Origin: Candidatus Gastranaerophilales bacterium
Lineage (GTDB): Bacteria > Cyanobacteriota > Vampirovibrionia > Gastranaerophilales > Gastranaerophilaceae
Assembly (NCBI GenBank): GCA_944327275.1
Contig: CALVHB010000017.1
Span: forward strand, 1 to 45,802
Reading direction: 5' to 3'
DNA: 45,802 nucleotides
The translations under genes and the position numbers were made by a program. Shown piece by piece: positions 31,967 to 39,753 of this stretch. The notes under the pieces were generated by a model that did no database searches, was not told the origin of the DNA, and was given only the letters and a program-made list of their open reading frames with translations. Position 1 is the stretch's first letter. Each line of letters opens with the position of its first letter.

Positions 31967-32872
31967 ATGAATTTAGTGCATATATTTACGGATATTCCGA
32001 TATTAATTGTAATTTTTACTTTTATATTCTCGTTATTATACTGTCTAAGAAACTATATATACGTGAATAAAAATGTTAAGATATTGCTTAGTTTTATTTC
32101 AATGTTTAAGAAGACAGATTTAAATTTTAGATTTAAAGAAATTGATGAATGGATGTCTGCTAATCCATATGTATCTGCTTTTTGGTTAGAATTTAAAAAT
32201 ACTCTTGTATTTTCGGAATCTGTTGCACTTAAAGGCAGAAATAACGATTTAACGTATAAAGAAGTTTCTGCTACCGTTCAAAATATTCAAACAACAGTTG
32301 ATCCCCTGTATTTCTTTAATGAAGAAACTTTAATTACGTCAAAATTTAATAATAAATTTTTACAGACCGTACCGACTATACTTACAGGTTTTGGACCTTT
32401 GTTTACATTCTTAAATATTGCTATAGCGTTCGGTAAGATTGATTTTTCATCTCAAGAAAAGACAATTGCCTCAGTTGCAGGTCTTATGTCAAGTATGCAG
32501 ACCGCAGCTTTGGTATCAGTTATTGCAGTTGGTTCTTCGTTGTTATTTTTGATGTTTGAGAGAATTTCGTATCAAATTTTATGCAGAAGACCGGTCGCAA
32601 TGTGCGAAGATATTATGGGCAAGCTGTTTGATAATATTTCTTCTGAAAAGTTTTTAATGGAATTATTGAAAGAAACTAAAATTCAAAACAATTCAATTTC
32701 AAACTTGATAGCAGAAATGCCTGAGCATTTTAAAGTAGCTTTAAATTCAGGAATTGCAAGCAATCTTGTTCCTTACTTAGAAAATCTTATTTTTGGAATT
32801 AATCAAATGAATAAGAATATGAAAGAAGTTGCAAAACGTAGTACAACTGATGATGTCGATGATTTATTTTAG
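31967..32872 (+). CDS. MotA/TolQ/ExbB-like proton channel, ZorA-like, 301 aa
   Basis: Inner-membrane channel subunit that, with a MotB/ExbD/ZorB-type partner, converts ion flow to movement. Three membrane segments are seen: about 8-28, 132-153 (TILTGFGPLFTFLNIAIAFG) and 168-197 (MSSMQTAALVSVIAVGSSLL). The layout (one helix, large cytoplasmic loop, two helices) and LTGFGPLFTF resemble ZorA and ExbB more than four-helix MotA. The tail after the last helix is about 100 residues, far shorter than the long tail of ZorA in Zorya defence. The partner follows 18 bases downstream. Confidence 0.8.
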   Translation: MNLVHIFTDIPILIVIFTFIFSLLYCLRNYIYVNKNVKILLSFISMFKKTDLNFRFKEIDEWMSANPYVSAFWLEFKNTLVFSESVALKGRNNDLTYKEVSATVQNIQTTVDPLYFFNEETLITSKFNNKFLQTVPTILTGFGPLFTFLNIAIAFGKIDFSSQEKTIASVAGLMSSMQTAALVSVIAVGSSLLFLMFERISYQILCRRPVAMCEDIMGKLFDNISSEKFLMELLKETKIQNNSISNLIAEMPEHFKVALNSGIASNLVPYLENLIFGINQMNKNMKEVAKRSTTDDVDDLF

Positions 32873-32890
32873 GCGAGGGAGGTTGTCTGC

Positions 32891-33589
32891 ATGGCTTTAA
32901 TGACGCGAAGAACAAAATCAGAAGAGAATGATAATAATATATTTTGGACTACAATGGCAGATTTGCTTTTGGGGTTAGCGATTATATTTATGACGTTGTT
33001 TGTGCTTGCCATGACAGGCTTTACTCAACAGTCTATTGAGCAAAAAAGAAAGCAAATTGAGGTAAATAAAGAGCTTATTGAAAATTTAAAAAAAGCAAAT
33101 ATCGAAGCTGAAGTAGATCCTGTATCTGGTGATATAAAAATTTCTGATTTAGAATTGTTTGAAATCGGGAGTTATACTTTATCACCAAAAGGAAAGGTTT
33201 ATTTAAATAAATTAGTTCCAATTTACATCAATACTATATTTTCTAAAAAAGAGCTGATTGATGAGATTGATAGTATTATAATTCAAGGTCATACAGACAG
33301 TCAGTCTTTTTCTGGTATTAAAAATCATGACTTGCAGTATTTGAAAAATATGGAATTAAGTTTGCAGCGTGCAAATTCTGTTGCAGAATATATTTTCAGT
33401 ACGAATTATGACAAAGAATATAATGAAAAGCTAAAAAAGATTTTGGTTGTAGAAGGTAAAAGTTACTCAGAACCTGTTATTGTAAACGGAAAAGAAGATT
33501 ACAATAAGAGTAGGCGTGTGGAAATGCGTTTGAAAGTCAAAAAAATGGAAATTACTGATGTTATTTTTGATACAATTCAGCATTTGTAA
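32891..33589 (+). CDS. OmpA-domain stator protein, ZorB/MotB-like, 232 aa
   Basis: One N-terminal membrane helix (about 22-45) with the ion-carrying Asp24 in WTTMADLLLGLAIIF, matching MotB/ZorB. A short linker and an OmpA peptidoglycan-binding domain (about 90-220) follow, with IIIQGHTDSQSF, SLQRANSVAEYI and NKSRRVEMRL keeping the Asp and Arg that hold diaminopimelate. It would anchor the upstream channel to the cell wall. Ribosome site GGGAGG 7-8 bases upstream. No MotB-specific N-terminal pattern, so a flagellar stator is less likely. Confidence 0.85.
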   Translation: MALMTRRTKSEENDNNIFWTTMADLLLGLAIIFMTLFVLAMTGFTQQSIEQKRKQIEVNKELIENLKKANIEAEVDPVSGDIKISDLELFEIGSYTLSPKGKVYLNKLVPIYINTIFSKKELIDEIDSIIIQGHTDSQSFSGIKNHDLQYLKNMELSLQRANSVAEYIFSTNYDKEYNEKLKKILVVEGKSYSEPVIVNGKEDYNKSRRVEMRLKVKKMEITDVIFDTIQHL

Positions 33590-33620
33590 TTTTAGCAGTA
33601 TTAATTAAATAGAGAATATA

Positions 33621-33944
33621 ATGGGCAAGACACTTAACGAACTGGCAGATGAATTAAAAGCATACATAGTTGAACAGCATTCTGATGCGCATAATAAGGG
33701 CAATATGAGAACCGGTAGATACAATAATTTAAAATTGTCTATGGATATTGTAAGAAATTCGACCCCTCATGTTGTTGTGAATATGGGAATGTCAGAGGCT
33801 GAATTCAATATTCGTTCAGGAGAGAAAATAAATGGTAGTCTTGGACCTGAAGAAAAATATACCCAAAAATGGTTTAGTAAATCAAGTACACTACCTGAGT
33901 TGAATGAATGTTGGAAGGCACTGGCAAAAGAGCGAGGTCGTTAA
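33621..33944 (+). CDS. Hypothetical protein, third gene of the ZorAB-like operon, 107 aa
   Basis: Not recognised. A soluble, mixed alpha/beta protein with Trp near the C-terminus (KWFSKSSTLPELNECWKAL) and a repeated-looking central strand pair (HVVVNMGMSEAEFNI). No membrane segment, no catalytic motif. It follows the ZorB-like gene by 31 bases on the same strand and overlaps the end of uvrC by 4 bases. It is not similar to ZorC, ZorD or ZorE as I know them. It could be an effector or regulator of the stator, from position alone. Confidence 0.65.
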   Translation: MGKTLNELADELKAYIVEQHSDAHNKGNMRTGRYNNLKLSMDIVRNSTPHVVVNMGMSEAEFNIRSGEKINGSLGPEEKYTQKWFSKSSTLPELNECWKALAKERGR

Positions 33945-35599
33945 TTTTTTATCATACTTTTAGAACGTAAATTCCTGTGGTATGTTATTGCAAATCTGTG
34001 AGCCTCATCTCTTATTCTTTGAAATAAATATAGTGCGCTGGAATTTCTTGGAAGAATTACCGGTTTAGATTGTTTTGGCAGGAATACTTCTTCATGTTTT
34101 TTTGCAAGACTAACTACATCTATGTCATTTATCCCAAGTTCTTCAATAATTTGCATAACACTTGAGAGTTGTCCTTTCCCACCGTCAATAATCATAAGGT
34201 CGGGTTTTTCCCATTTTTTCTCGCCAAGGTGGCTTAAACGTCTTGTTAAAACTTCTTTCATTGATAGAAAATCATCAGGTTTACCTTCTGTTATTTTAAC
34301 TTTGAATTTTCTATATTCAGATTTTTTAGGAAGTCCGTTTATGAAAGTTACCATTGAGGCTACGGTATTTGTCCCCTGAATATGAGAAATATCATAACAT
34401 TCCATTCTGTGGGGGAAGTTTCTAAGTTGCAATTTTTCTGCAAGGTATGAACCGATTTCGTTAAAATCTTCTCTGATTTTTGACATTTTTGAAAGTTTTG
34501 CGTTATCTAGTACAACTTTTGCATTTTTATCTGCAAGCATTTGAAGTTCTTTCCCTTGAGCAGATTTTCCGTAGCTGATTTTAACTTTTTTCTGAGCAAG
34601 AATTTCAAGCCATTCTTCGTAAAGTTCTTTCTCTCCAATTGATTCCAATTCATTAGAAACAATTCTGTCAGGATATTCCAGCTTTAATGAGGTGTAATAT
34701 TCTTTGAAGAATGTTGCAAAAAATTCTGTTTTATCTTCTTCTTCTACTTCGTATACAAAATCTTTTTTATCAATAAGTCTGCCTTCTCGAATCATAAGTA
34801 TAACTATTACAAAGATGCCGTCTTCTGACATGAATGAGATAACATCCTCATTAAGTTTTGTATTTTCATATACAACTTTTTGTTTCTCAAGAGTTTTTTG
34901 TAAATCATTATAGCTGTCTCTTAGTTTGGCAGCCTTTTCAAATTGCAGAGAATCAGAGTATTTTTGCATTTGTTCTTTTAACTGCTTTAAAAGTTCTGAT
35001 TGTTTCCCTGACAAAAACAGTTCTGCTTGTTTTACCAGTGCTTTATACTCTTCAGAAGTTACCAAGTTTTGGCAAGGTGCCATACATCTTCCTATGTGGT
35101 AGTACAGGCATGGACGATCTTTAAATTTAGGTGATTTACATTGCTTTAGTGGAAATATTTTTTTTAGAAAATCTAATGTTGCGTGCATGGCTCTTACGTC
35201 TGTATAAGGACCATAGTACTTTCCTTTTTCAGGATTCATGTTCTTTTTACGCACTATTGTGATTCTTGGAAAGTCTTCATCGGTTATTAAAAAATAAGGG
35301 TATTTTTTATCATCTTTTAGTAATATGTTATACTTTGGTTTATATTTTTTTATCAGGTGACTTTCAAGAATAAGTGCTTCTACTTCGGTATTAGTTATTA
35401 TATATTCAAGTTTTTCTATTTGAGATACGAGAACATTTACTTTTACGCTGTCATGATTTCTGTTAAAGTAGCTTTTTACACGACGTTTAAGAATTTTAGC
35501 TTTCCCAACGTAAATTACCTCTCCGTCTTTGTTGTAGTAGATATAACATCCGGGTAGAGAGGGCAGAAGTTTTAATGTCTCTTTTAAATCTTCATTCAT
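33941..35599 (-). CDS. uvrC: UvrABC nuclease subunit C without C-terminal HhH domain
   Basis: Makes both incisions in nucleotide-excision repair. An N-terminal GIY-YIG nuclease (LPGCYIYY ... VIYVGKAKILKRRV), a Cys-rich zinc site (CKSP, CLYYHIGRCMAPC), a UVR motif (LQFEKAAKLRDSYNDL), and the RNase H-like nuclease (CYDISHIQG, MIIDGGKGQL, RDEAHRFAITYHR) are all present. The protein stops at 552 residues, just after HRNLRSKSMIKN, where about 60 residues of tandem helix-hairpin-helix DNA-binding domain normally follow. No frameshifted remnant is seen beyond the stop. The mRNA is probably leaderless: extended -10 (35607-35615) lies 7 bases before the ATG. Confidence 0.95.
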   Translation of the reverse strand: MNEDLKETLKLLPSLPGCYIYYNKDGEVIYVGKAKILKRRVKSYFNRNHDSVKVNVLVSQIEKLEYIITNTEVEALILESHLIKKYKPKYNILLKDDKKYPYFLITDEDFPRITIVRKKNMNPEKGKYYGPYTDVRAMHATLDFLKKIFPLKQCKSPKFKDRPCLYYHIGRCMAPCQNLVTSEEYKALVKQAELFLSGKQSELLKQLKEQMQKYSDSLQFEKAAKLRDSYNDLQKTLEKQKVVYENTKLNEDVISFMSEDGIFVIVILMIREGRLIDKKDFVYEVEEEDKTEFFATFFKEYYTSLKLEYPDRIVSNELESIGEKELYEEWLEILAQKKVKISYGKSAQGKELQMLADKNAKVVLDNAKLSKMSKIREDFNEIGSYLAEKLQLRNFPHRMECYDISHIQGTNTVASMVTFINGLPKKSEYRKFKVKITEGKPDDFLSMKEVLTRRLSHLGEKKWEKPDLMIIDGGKGQLSSVMQIIEELGINDIDVVSLAKKHEEVFLPKQSKPVILPRNSSALYLFQRIRDEAHRFAITYHRNLRSKSMIKN

Positions 35600-35606
35600 A
35601 GTAATG

Positions 35607-35615
35607 ATTATATCA
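35607..35615 (-). promoter_or_regulatory. Extended -10 promoter of uvrC (leaderless)
   Basis: Minus strand TGA-TATAAT, perfect -10, ending 7 bases before the uvrC start codon. No Shine-Dalgarno sequence lies between. Confidence 0.55.
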
Positions 35616-35633
35616 TATATTATCGATTATGAT

Positions 35634-35662
35634 TTGCAAATTTTTTTTACCTAAATTATAAT
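35634..35662 (+). promoter_or_regulatory. Promoter of the secreted protein gene at 35671 (leaderless)
   Basis: TTGCAA (35634-35639), 17-base spacer, TATAAT (35657-35662). The ATG is 8 bases after the -10, with no ribosome site. Confidence 0.6.
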
Positions 35663-35670
35663 ATACTAGT

Positions 35671-36093
35671 ATGAGAGTCGGAATTGGATTATTTATTTTT
35701 GCATTAACTTTGTATTTGTTGCATTATTCTCCTTTGCAAGCGGAAGCTGCAGGAGGGAGAAGACCTGTTTGGACTGATTTTTGTCCAAAAGGTTTGGAAA
35801 ATGCTGAGTATAAAGAAATCCAATGGTTCTGGCCAGAGGGTACAAAATCTACTCAATCTATTTATAATTATTGGGCAGAACGTAGAGTCGAATTTGAACA
35901 AAATCTGGCTGAGTGTGATGAATTAAACGGTGGTCCTGATAATAGTTGTTACAATGCTTTGAGAGCAAGACAAACTTTTGTAAATGAGCAGTATAATAGA
36001 GATGTTAAGCAAAAACAGATTACTGAACAAATTTGGAAAGATGCTCACGACAAAGGTTCAAGACCTATGATGATTAATATCTTTGTCAAATAA
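35671..36093 (+). CDS. Secreted hypothetical protein, 140 aa
   Basis: Not recognised. An N-terminal signal peptide (MRVGIGLFIFALTLYLL ... AEAAGG) predicts export; no lipobox. The mature part is helical and polar with three Cys (FCPKGLENAEY, AECDELNGGPDNSCYNALRA) that could form a disulfide. Trp-rich around residues 55-70 (EIQWFWPEG). Probably leaderless mRNA. The stop codon is one base from that of the convergent Skp-like gene. Function unknown. Confidence 0.75.
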   Translation: MRVGIGLFIFALTLYLLHYSPLQAEAAGGRRPVWTDFCPKGLENAEYKEIQWFWPEGTKSTQSIYNYWAERRVEFEQNLAECDELNGGPDNSCYNALRARQTFVNEQYNRDVKQKQITEQIWKDAHDKGSRPMMINIFVK

Positions 36094-36094
36094 T

Positions 36095-36562
36095 TTAGTT
36101 AATAATTGACATTACCTGTTCGGTGATATCATCTCCACCAAATAAGACTGTATTTTTTGGCAGTACGACATTGTAGTGCATGGATTTTGCTTTTTCTACC
36201 ACGGCAGTTTTTATTTTATTGTCTATCGATGTTAATTTGTTGTTATATGATTGATCCAGTGCAAGTTTTTGTTGATTTAATTCATTTCTATATTTATCTT
36301 CCAGTTGTGAAGCTTTTTGGGGATCTTTTTCTTTTGAAATTTCTGCTCTTGCTTTATCTACAATCTTTTGCATATTTTGCATTTGGATTGTTTGTTCTTT
36401 TTGTAGAGTTTGTACCTCAGCTGAATTTGCAACAATTTTTTGAATATCGACAGTTGCAATTTTATATGCCGGAGCAGTATTTGATATAGCGATATTATTG
36501 ATTGAATACCCTACTGTGAAAGCTAACATTATCGAAAGTGCTACTATTATTTTTGTTTTCAT
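36095..36562 (-). CDS. OmpH/Skp-like periplasmic chaperone, 155 aa
   Basis: Signal peptide or anchor (KIIVALSIMLAFTVGYS), then the Skp/OmpH pattern: a short N-terminal strand (YKIATVDIQKIVANS), a long coiled coil of about residues 55-125, and a C-terminal strand pair (YNVVLPKNTVLFGGDDITEQVM). Skp proteins hold outer-membrane proteins in the periplasm, supporting a diderm cell. The start at 36562 is chosen over 36589 because AGGAGGG lies directly before it. Confidence 0.85.
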   Translation of the reverse strand: MKTKIIVALSIMLAFTVGYSINNIAISNTAPAYKIATVDIQKIVANSAEVQTLQKEQTIQMQNMQKIVDKARAEISKEKDPQKASQLEDKYRNELNQQKLALDQSYNNKLTSIDNKIKTAVVEKAKSMHYNVVLPKNTVLFGGDDITEQVMSIIN

Positions 36563-36629
36563 TGTCCCTCCTAAAATTTTATTCTTCATAAAAATAGTAA
36601 ATTAGATTATAAAATTTTTAATTGGTTAC

Positions 36630-36658
36630 TTGGATTAATTTCATGTTTTTTGTATTAT
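36630..36658 (+). promoter_or_regulatory. Promoter of pgk
   Basis: TTGGAT (36630-36635), 17-base spacer, TATTAT (36653-36658). The predicted leader is about 67 bases and ends in a strong ribosome site (AAAAGGAGAG) at the pgk start. Confidence 0.45.
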
Positions 36659-36732
36659 AAGATTGCGAGTACATGGAAACTCGGATTAGAGAGGCTTGTG
36701 AGCTTTATTTAATTCGAAAAGGAGAGAATAAT

Positions 36733-37935
36733 ATGAAAAAATCAATTAAAGATTTAGGTGATGTTAAAGGAAAACGTGCTCTAGTTAGAGTTGATGTTAA
36801 CGTACCTTTAGATGAAAACAAAAATGTAACTGATGATACAAGAATTCAAGCTATTGTACCTACAGTTAGAGCTTTGCAAGAAAAAGGAGCTAAAATCATT
36901 CTTATGGCTCACTTGGGAAGACCAAAAGGAGAATGGAATCCTGAATTTACGTTGGAACCTGTTGCTAAACATATGTCTAAAGTTTTGGGTGAAGATGTAT
37001 TGTTCGTAAAATCTCCTGTAGGTGAAGGTGCAGAAAAAGAATTAGAAGCATTAAAAGACGGTCAAGTTGCATTATTGGAAAACATCCGTTACTACAAAGC
37101 TGAAGAAGCAAAAGATGATGATATGACTTTTGCAAATGAATTAGCTAAATTGGGTGATTTTTATGTAAATGATGCATTTGGTGCTGCTCATAGAAAACAC
37201 ACATCAACTGCTAAATTAGCTCATGTACTTAAACCTGCAGTTGCTGGTTTGTTAATGGAAAAAGAAATCAGATGCTTGTCTCAAGCTCTTGATAACCCAA
37301 CAAGACCTTTCACAGCAGTTGTTGGCGGTGCAAAAGTTTCTTCTAAAATTGGTGTTTTAGAAAACTTAATTGACAAAGTTGATAATTTAATTATCGGCGG
37401 TGGTATGGCATATACATTTGTTAAAGCTAATGGTGGTAAAATTGGTAATTCTATTTGTGAAGATGATCAAATGGATGTTGCTAGAGCTATCGAAAAGAAA
37501 GCTGCTGATAAAGGCGTAAAAATCGTTATGGCTACAGATGTTTTGGCTGCTGATGATTTCTCAGGAAACGGTACAAATAAAATTGTTCCTATCAATGAAA
37601 TTCCTGACGGATTTGAAGGTGTTGATGCTGGTCCAGATAGCCAAAAAGCTTTCGCTGAAGTTATCAAAAATTCAAAAACAATTTTGATGAATGGACCTGT
37701 TGGTGCATTTGAAAATCCAAAATTTGCAGAAGGTACAAAAGCTGTATTAAGTGCAATTGTTGATGCAACTAAAAATGGTGCTGTATCTGTAATTGGTGGT
37801 GGAGATTCTGTTTCTGCTGCTAAAAAATTCTGTAAAGCAGAAGATTTCACTCATGTTTCTACAGGCGGCGGTGCTTCTCTAGAATTTATCGAAGGTAAAG
37901 TATTACCAGGTGTTGCAGCTCTTGATGAAGCATAA
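36733..37935 (+). CDS. pgk: Phosphoglycerate kinase
   Basis: Glycolytic kinase making ATP from 1,3-bisphosphoglycerate. A 400-residue, standard-length protein. Motifs: RVDVNVPLD, MAHLGRPKG, ENIRYYKAEE, NDAFGAAHRKH, GGAKVSSKIGVLENL, and the C-terminal nucleotide loop VIGGGDSVSAAK with STGGGASLEF. The start at 36733 follows AAAAGGAGAG and gives the normal N-terminus; an upstream in-frame ATG at 36673 lies in the leader. Codon choice resembles dnaK and the GGGtGRT gene, indicating high expression. Own terminator. Confidence 0.98.
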   Translation: MKKSIKDLGDVKGKRALVRVDVNVPLDENKNVTDDTRIQAIVPTVRALQEKGAKIILMAHLGRPKGEWNPEFTLEPVAKHMSKVLGEDVLFVKSPVGEGAEKELEALKDGQVALLENIRYYKAEEAKDDDMTFANELAKLGDFYVNDAFGAAHRKHTSTAKLAHVLKPAVAGLLMEKEIRCLSQALDNPTRPFTAVVGGAKVSSKIGVLENLIDKVDNLIIGGGMAYTFVKANGGKIGNSICEDDQMDVARAIEKKAADKGVKIVMATDVLAADDFSGNGTNKIVPINEIPDGFEGVDAGPDSQKAFAEVIKNSKTILMNGPVGAFENPKFAEGTKAVLSAIVDATKNGAVSVIGGGDSVSAAKKFCKAEDFTHVSTGGGASLEFIEGKVLPGVAALDEA

Positions 37936-37959
37936 GAATTAAAATATAAAATATATAAA

Positions 37960-37991
37960 AGGCTCTTTGTTTTAAACAAGGGGCTTTTTTT
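37960..37991 (+). terminator. Terminator of pgk
   Basis: 12-base stem (37960-37971 / 37975-37986) with three G-T pairs and a 3-base loop, followed by a T run. Confidence 0.75.
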
Positions 37992-38124
37992 ATTTTTCTG
38001 AAAGAAATTTTTGATTTTATAAAAATATCCATTAAATGATTGATGTCTATTTCATACAACTGGATTATTGTATTTATGGGGAAAGCTAATTATTACAGAC
38101 TTGAATAAGGGATAGCATAATAAA

Positions 38125-39321
38125 ATGATTAATCAAAAAATCAACTCAATAGACTATAAGGAATTGTATTCACAGTACAATTGGTTTTCTAATGCGTATC
38201 CTCCGCTTGTCCAATCAGCTTGTGATGAGTTTTTCCTCCCCGGTTTTAGATTTATTCTTGTTGGAATTAGTAAAAACATTAACCCTTTGATGGACAAGGA
38301 TGCTTATTTTGTTACGAAAATTAGAATTGATAAACAGCATGATGTTTTTTTCAGAACTTCTGAAAAAGCTGTTGGACTGATTCTAGACAGAGTTTTAGGT
38401 AAAGCTAATTCAAGATTTAATTTAAATAAACTAACTGATTTGGAAGCAAAGATTATTACTTCATTTAATGATTATATGTTTAATGCTACTTCCAAATTTT
38501 TAGCTCCTCCCCCTCCGACATTGAAAAGAATTAATTTTGATGTTGTACATTTGACCTTTTTAATCAAGGATGTTGATTCGAATGCTGTCGGAAAATTTGT
38601 TATAACATTACCTGAAATCCTTTTGAAACCTGAAAATATATCTTCAAAAGGTGATAAGTTTAAATATGGCGATTTTACAAAAAGTGAAATTGATATTGCT
38701 GTAAAAGTTGGAAGTACAAAGTTTAAACTTATTGATATCAAAAATATTGAAGTTGATGATATTGTAGTTTTTGATAACAGCAATATTAATCAAATGGTAA
38801 TGATATTTAGAGATTACGAAAAGAAATTGAATATAAACCCGAACTTGGGACTGGTTCTACCGGTTGATAATGACGAAGGAGAAGATAATATGGCAGAAGA
38901 AAATACTAATCTTTGGGACAGTATAGAAGTTGAGATGAGTGCACAGTTTGATTCTGTAAAAATTACTCTTGGAGAACTTAAAAATATTGAAGAAGGGTTA
39001 GTTGTTGACTTGACTTCCATATATGATAACAAAGTTACTTTGAGCGTGGAAAATAAGCCTATTGCAAGAGGAGAGCTTGTTATTGTCAATGATAGATATG
39101 GTGTAAAAATTGATGAAGTTATTACAAAGTCTTCTTCTGGTGAGCAAAATGAAACTGTAAAGGAAGAAGATAATTTTGATAAAGAGTTCAATAATGCTGA
39201 TGATTTTGCTCCGCAGGGAGATAATATACAAGAAAATTCTTCTCCAATGCCTGAAAAACCTGCAGATGAAGAAGATGAGTTCGATTACAGCGACTTTGAA
39301 CTGGAAGATGAAGATATTTAG
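38125..39321 (+). CDS. FliM/FliN-type switch (C-ring) protein with two SpoA domains, SctQ-like, 398 aa
   Basis: Residues 1-185 form an N-terminal domain with weak FliM/SctQ resemblance. SpoA domain 1 is at about 188-235 (SEIDIAVKVGSTKFKL ... DDIVVFD). SpoA domain 2 is at about 262-333 (LWDSIEVEMSAQFDSVKITL, then GELVIVNDRYGVKI). A very acidic tail follows (340-398). Two SpoA domains in one chain is the type III secretion SctQ layout; flagella usually split them into FliM and FliN. An in-frame ATG at 38890 (residue 256) with AAGGAG 8 bases upstream lies just before SpoA 2 and could yield a separate FliN-like protein. First gene of the export cluster. Confidence 0.85.
   Translation: MINQKINSIDYKELYSQYNWFSNAYPPLVQSACDEFFLPGFRFILVGISKNINPLMDKDAYFVTKIRIDKQHDVFFRTSEKAVGLILDRVLGKANSRFNLNKLTDLEAKIITSFNDYMFNATSKFLAPPPPTLKRINFDVVHLTFLIKDVDSNAVGKFVITLPEILLKPENISSKGDKFKYGDFTKSEIDIAVKVGSTKFKLIDIKNIEVDDIVVFDNSNINQMVMIFRDYEKKLNINPNLGLVLPVDNDEGEDNMAEENTNLWDSIEVEMSAQFDSVKITLGELKNIEEGLVVDLTSIYDNKVTLSVENKPIARGELVIVNDRYGVKIDEVITKSSSGEQNETVKEEDNFDKEFNNADDFAPQGDNIQENSSPMPEKPADEEDEFDYSDFELEDEDI
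38876..38892 (+). promoter_or_regulatory. Internal ribosome binding site and ATG for a short SpoA2 (FliN-like) product
   Basis: AAGGAG (38876-38881), 8-base spacer, ATG (38890-38892), in frame with the surrounding gene and at the linker before the second SpoA domain. The product would be 143 residues (38890-39321). Confidence 0.55.
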
Positions 39322-39354
39322 TACTGAAGGAATTAAAATTTCTTAGGAGGGATA

Positions 39355-39735
39355 ATGAGCGGATACTTAGTTAATTTTATAGTTTATACTACAGCTATGG
39401 TAGGTATTATTTTCTTAGCTGTTTTTGTATACAAGAAATTTTCCTACTGTGGGGTATCAAAATCAAAGTTTTTAGATTTGGAAGATTGTATAAATATTGC
39501 TCCTCGTAAGAGTCTTTATGTTGTTAGGGCAGGGAATGAGCGATTCCTTATTGCATCTGATGCTGATAGAACTTCCCTTATTTCAAAGCTAGGTGATAAT
39601 CAAACTATTGAAAGCGTTGTTAATAAAGGAGAATGTAATAATAAAAATTCTGTCGATGATTTACCAAGTATAGTTGATATTTCAGAGAGAAAAAAAACAA
39701 AAAGAGTTTTCCAAAACTTGGTAAATAATTTATAA
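39355..39735 (+). CDS. fliO: FliO-like flagellar biosynthesis protein, 126 aa
   Basis: One N-terminal membrane helix (about 6-27, VNFIVYTTAMVGIIFLAVFV) followed by a small cytoplasmic domain with FliO-like pattern (LEDCINIAPRKSLYVVRAGNERFLIA). FliO aids assembly of the FliP ring in flagellar export and is absent from virulence type III systems. Position between the SpoA protein and fliP is the flagellar order. Sequence resemblance is weak, as is normal for FliO. Ribosome site AGGAGG. Confidence 0.75.
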   Translation: MSGYLVNFIVYTTAMVGIIFLAVFVYKKFSYCGVSKSKFLDLEDCINIAPRKSLYVVRAGNERFLIASDADRTSLISKLGDNQTIESVVNKGECNNKNSVDDLPSIVDISERKKTKRVFQNLVNNL

Positions 39736-39753
39736 GATAAAGGAAATAATATA

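Noticed and set aside
31967..33589. Flagellar stator MotA/MotB
   Set aside because: The channel has three rather than four membrane helices and a TolQ/ZorA-like motif; the pair is not within the flagellar cluster. Still possible but less likely.
31967..33944. Complete Zorya defence system
   Set aside because: No ZorC, ZorD (helicase) or ZorE (HNH nuclease) gene is present, and the ZorA-like tail is short.
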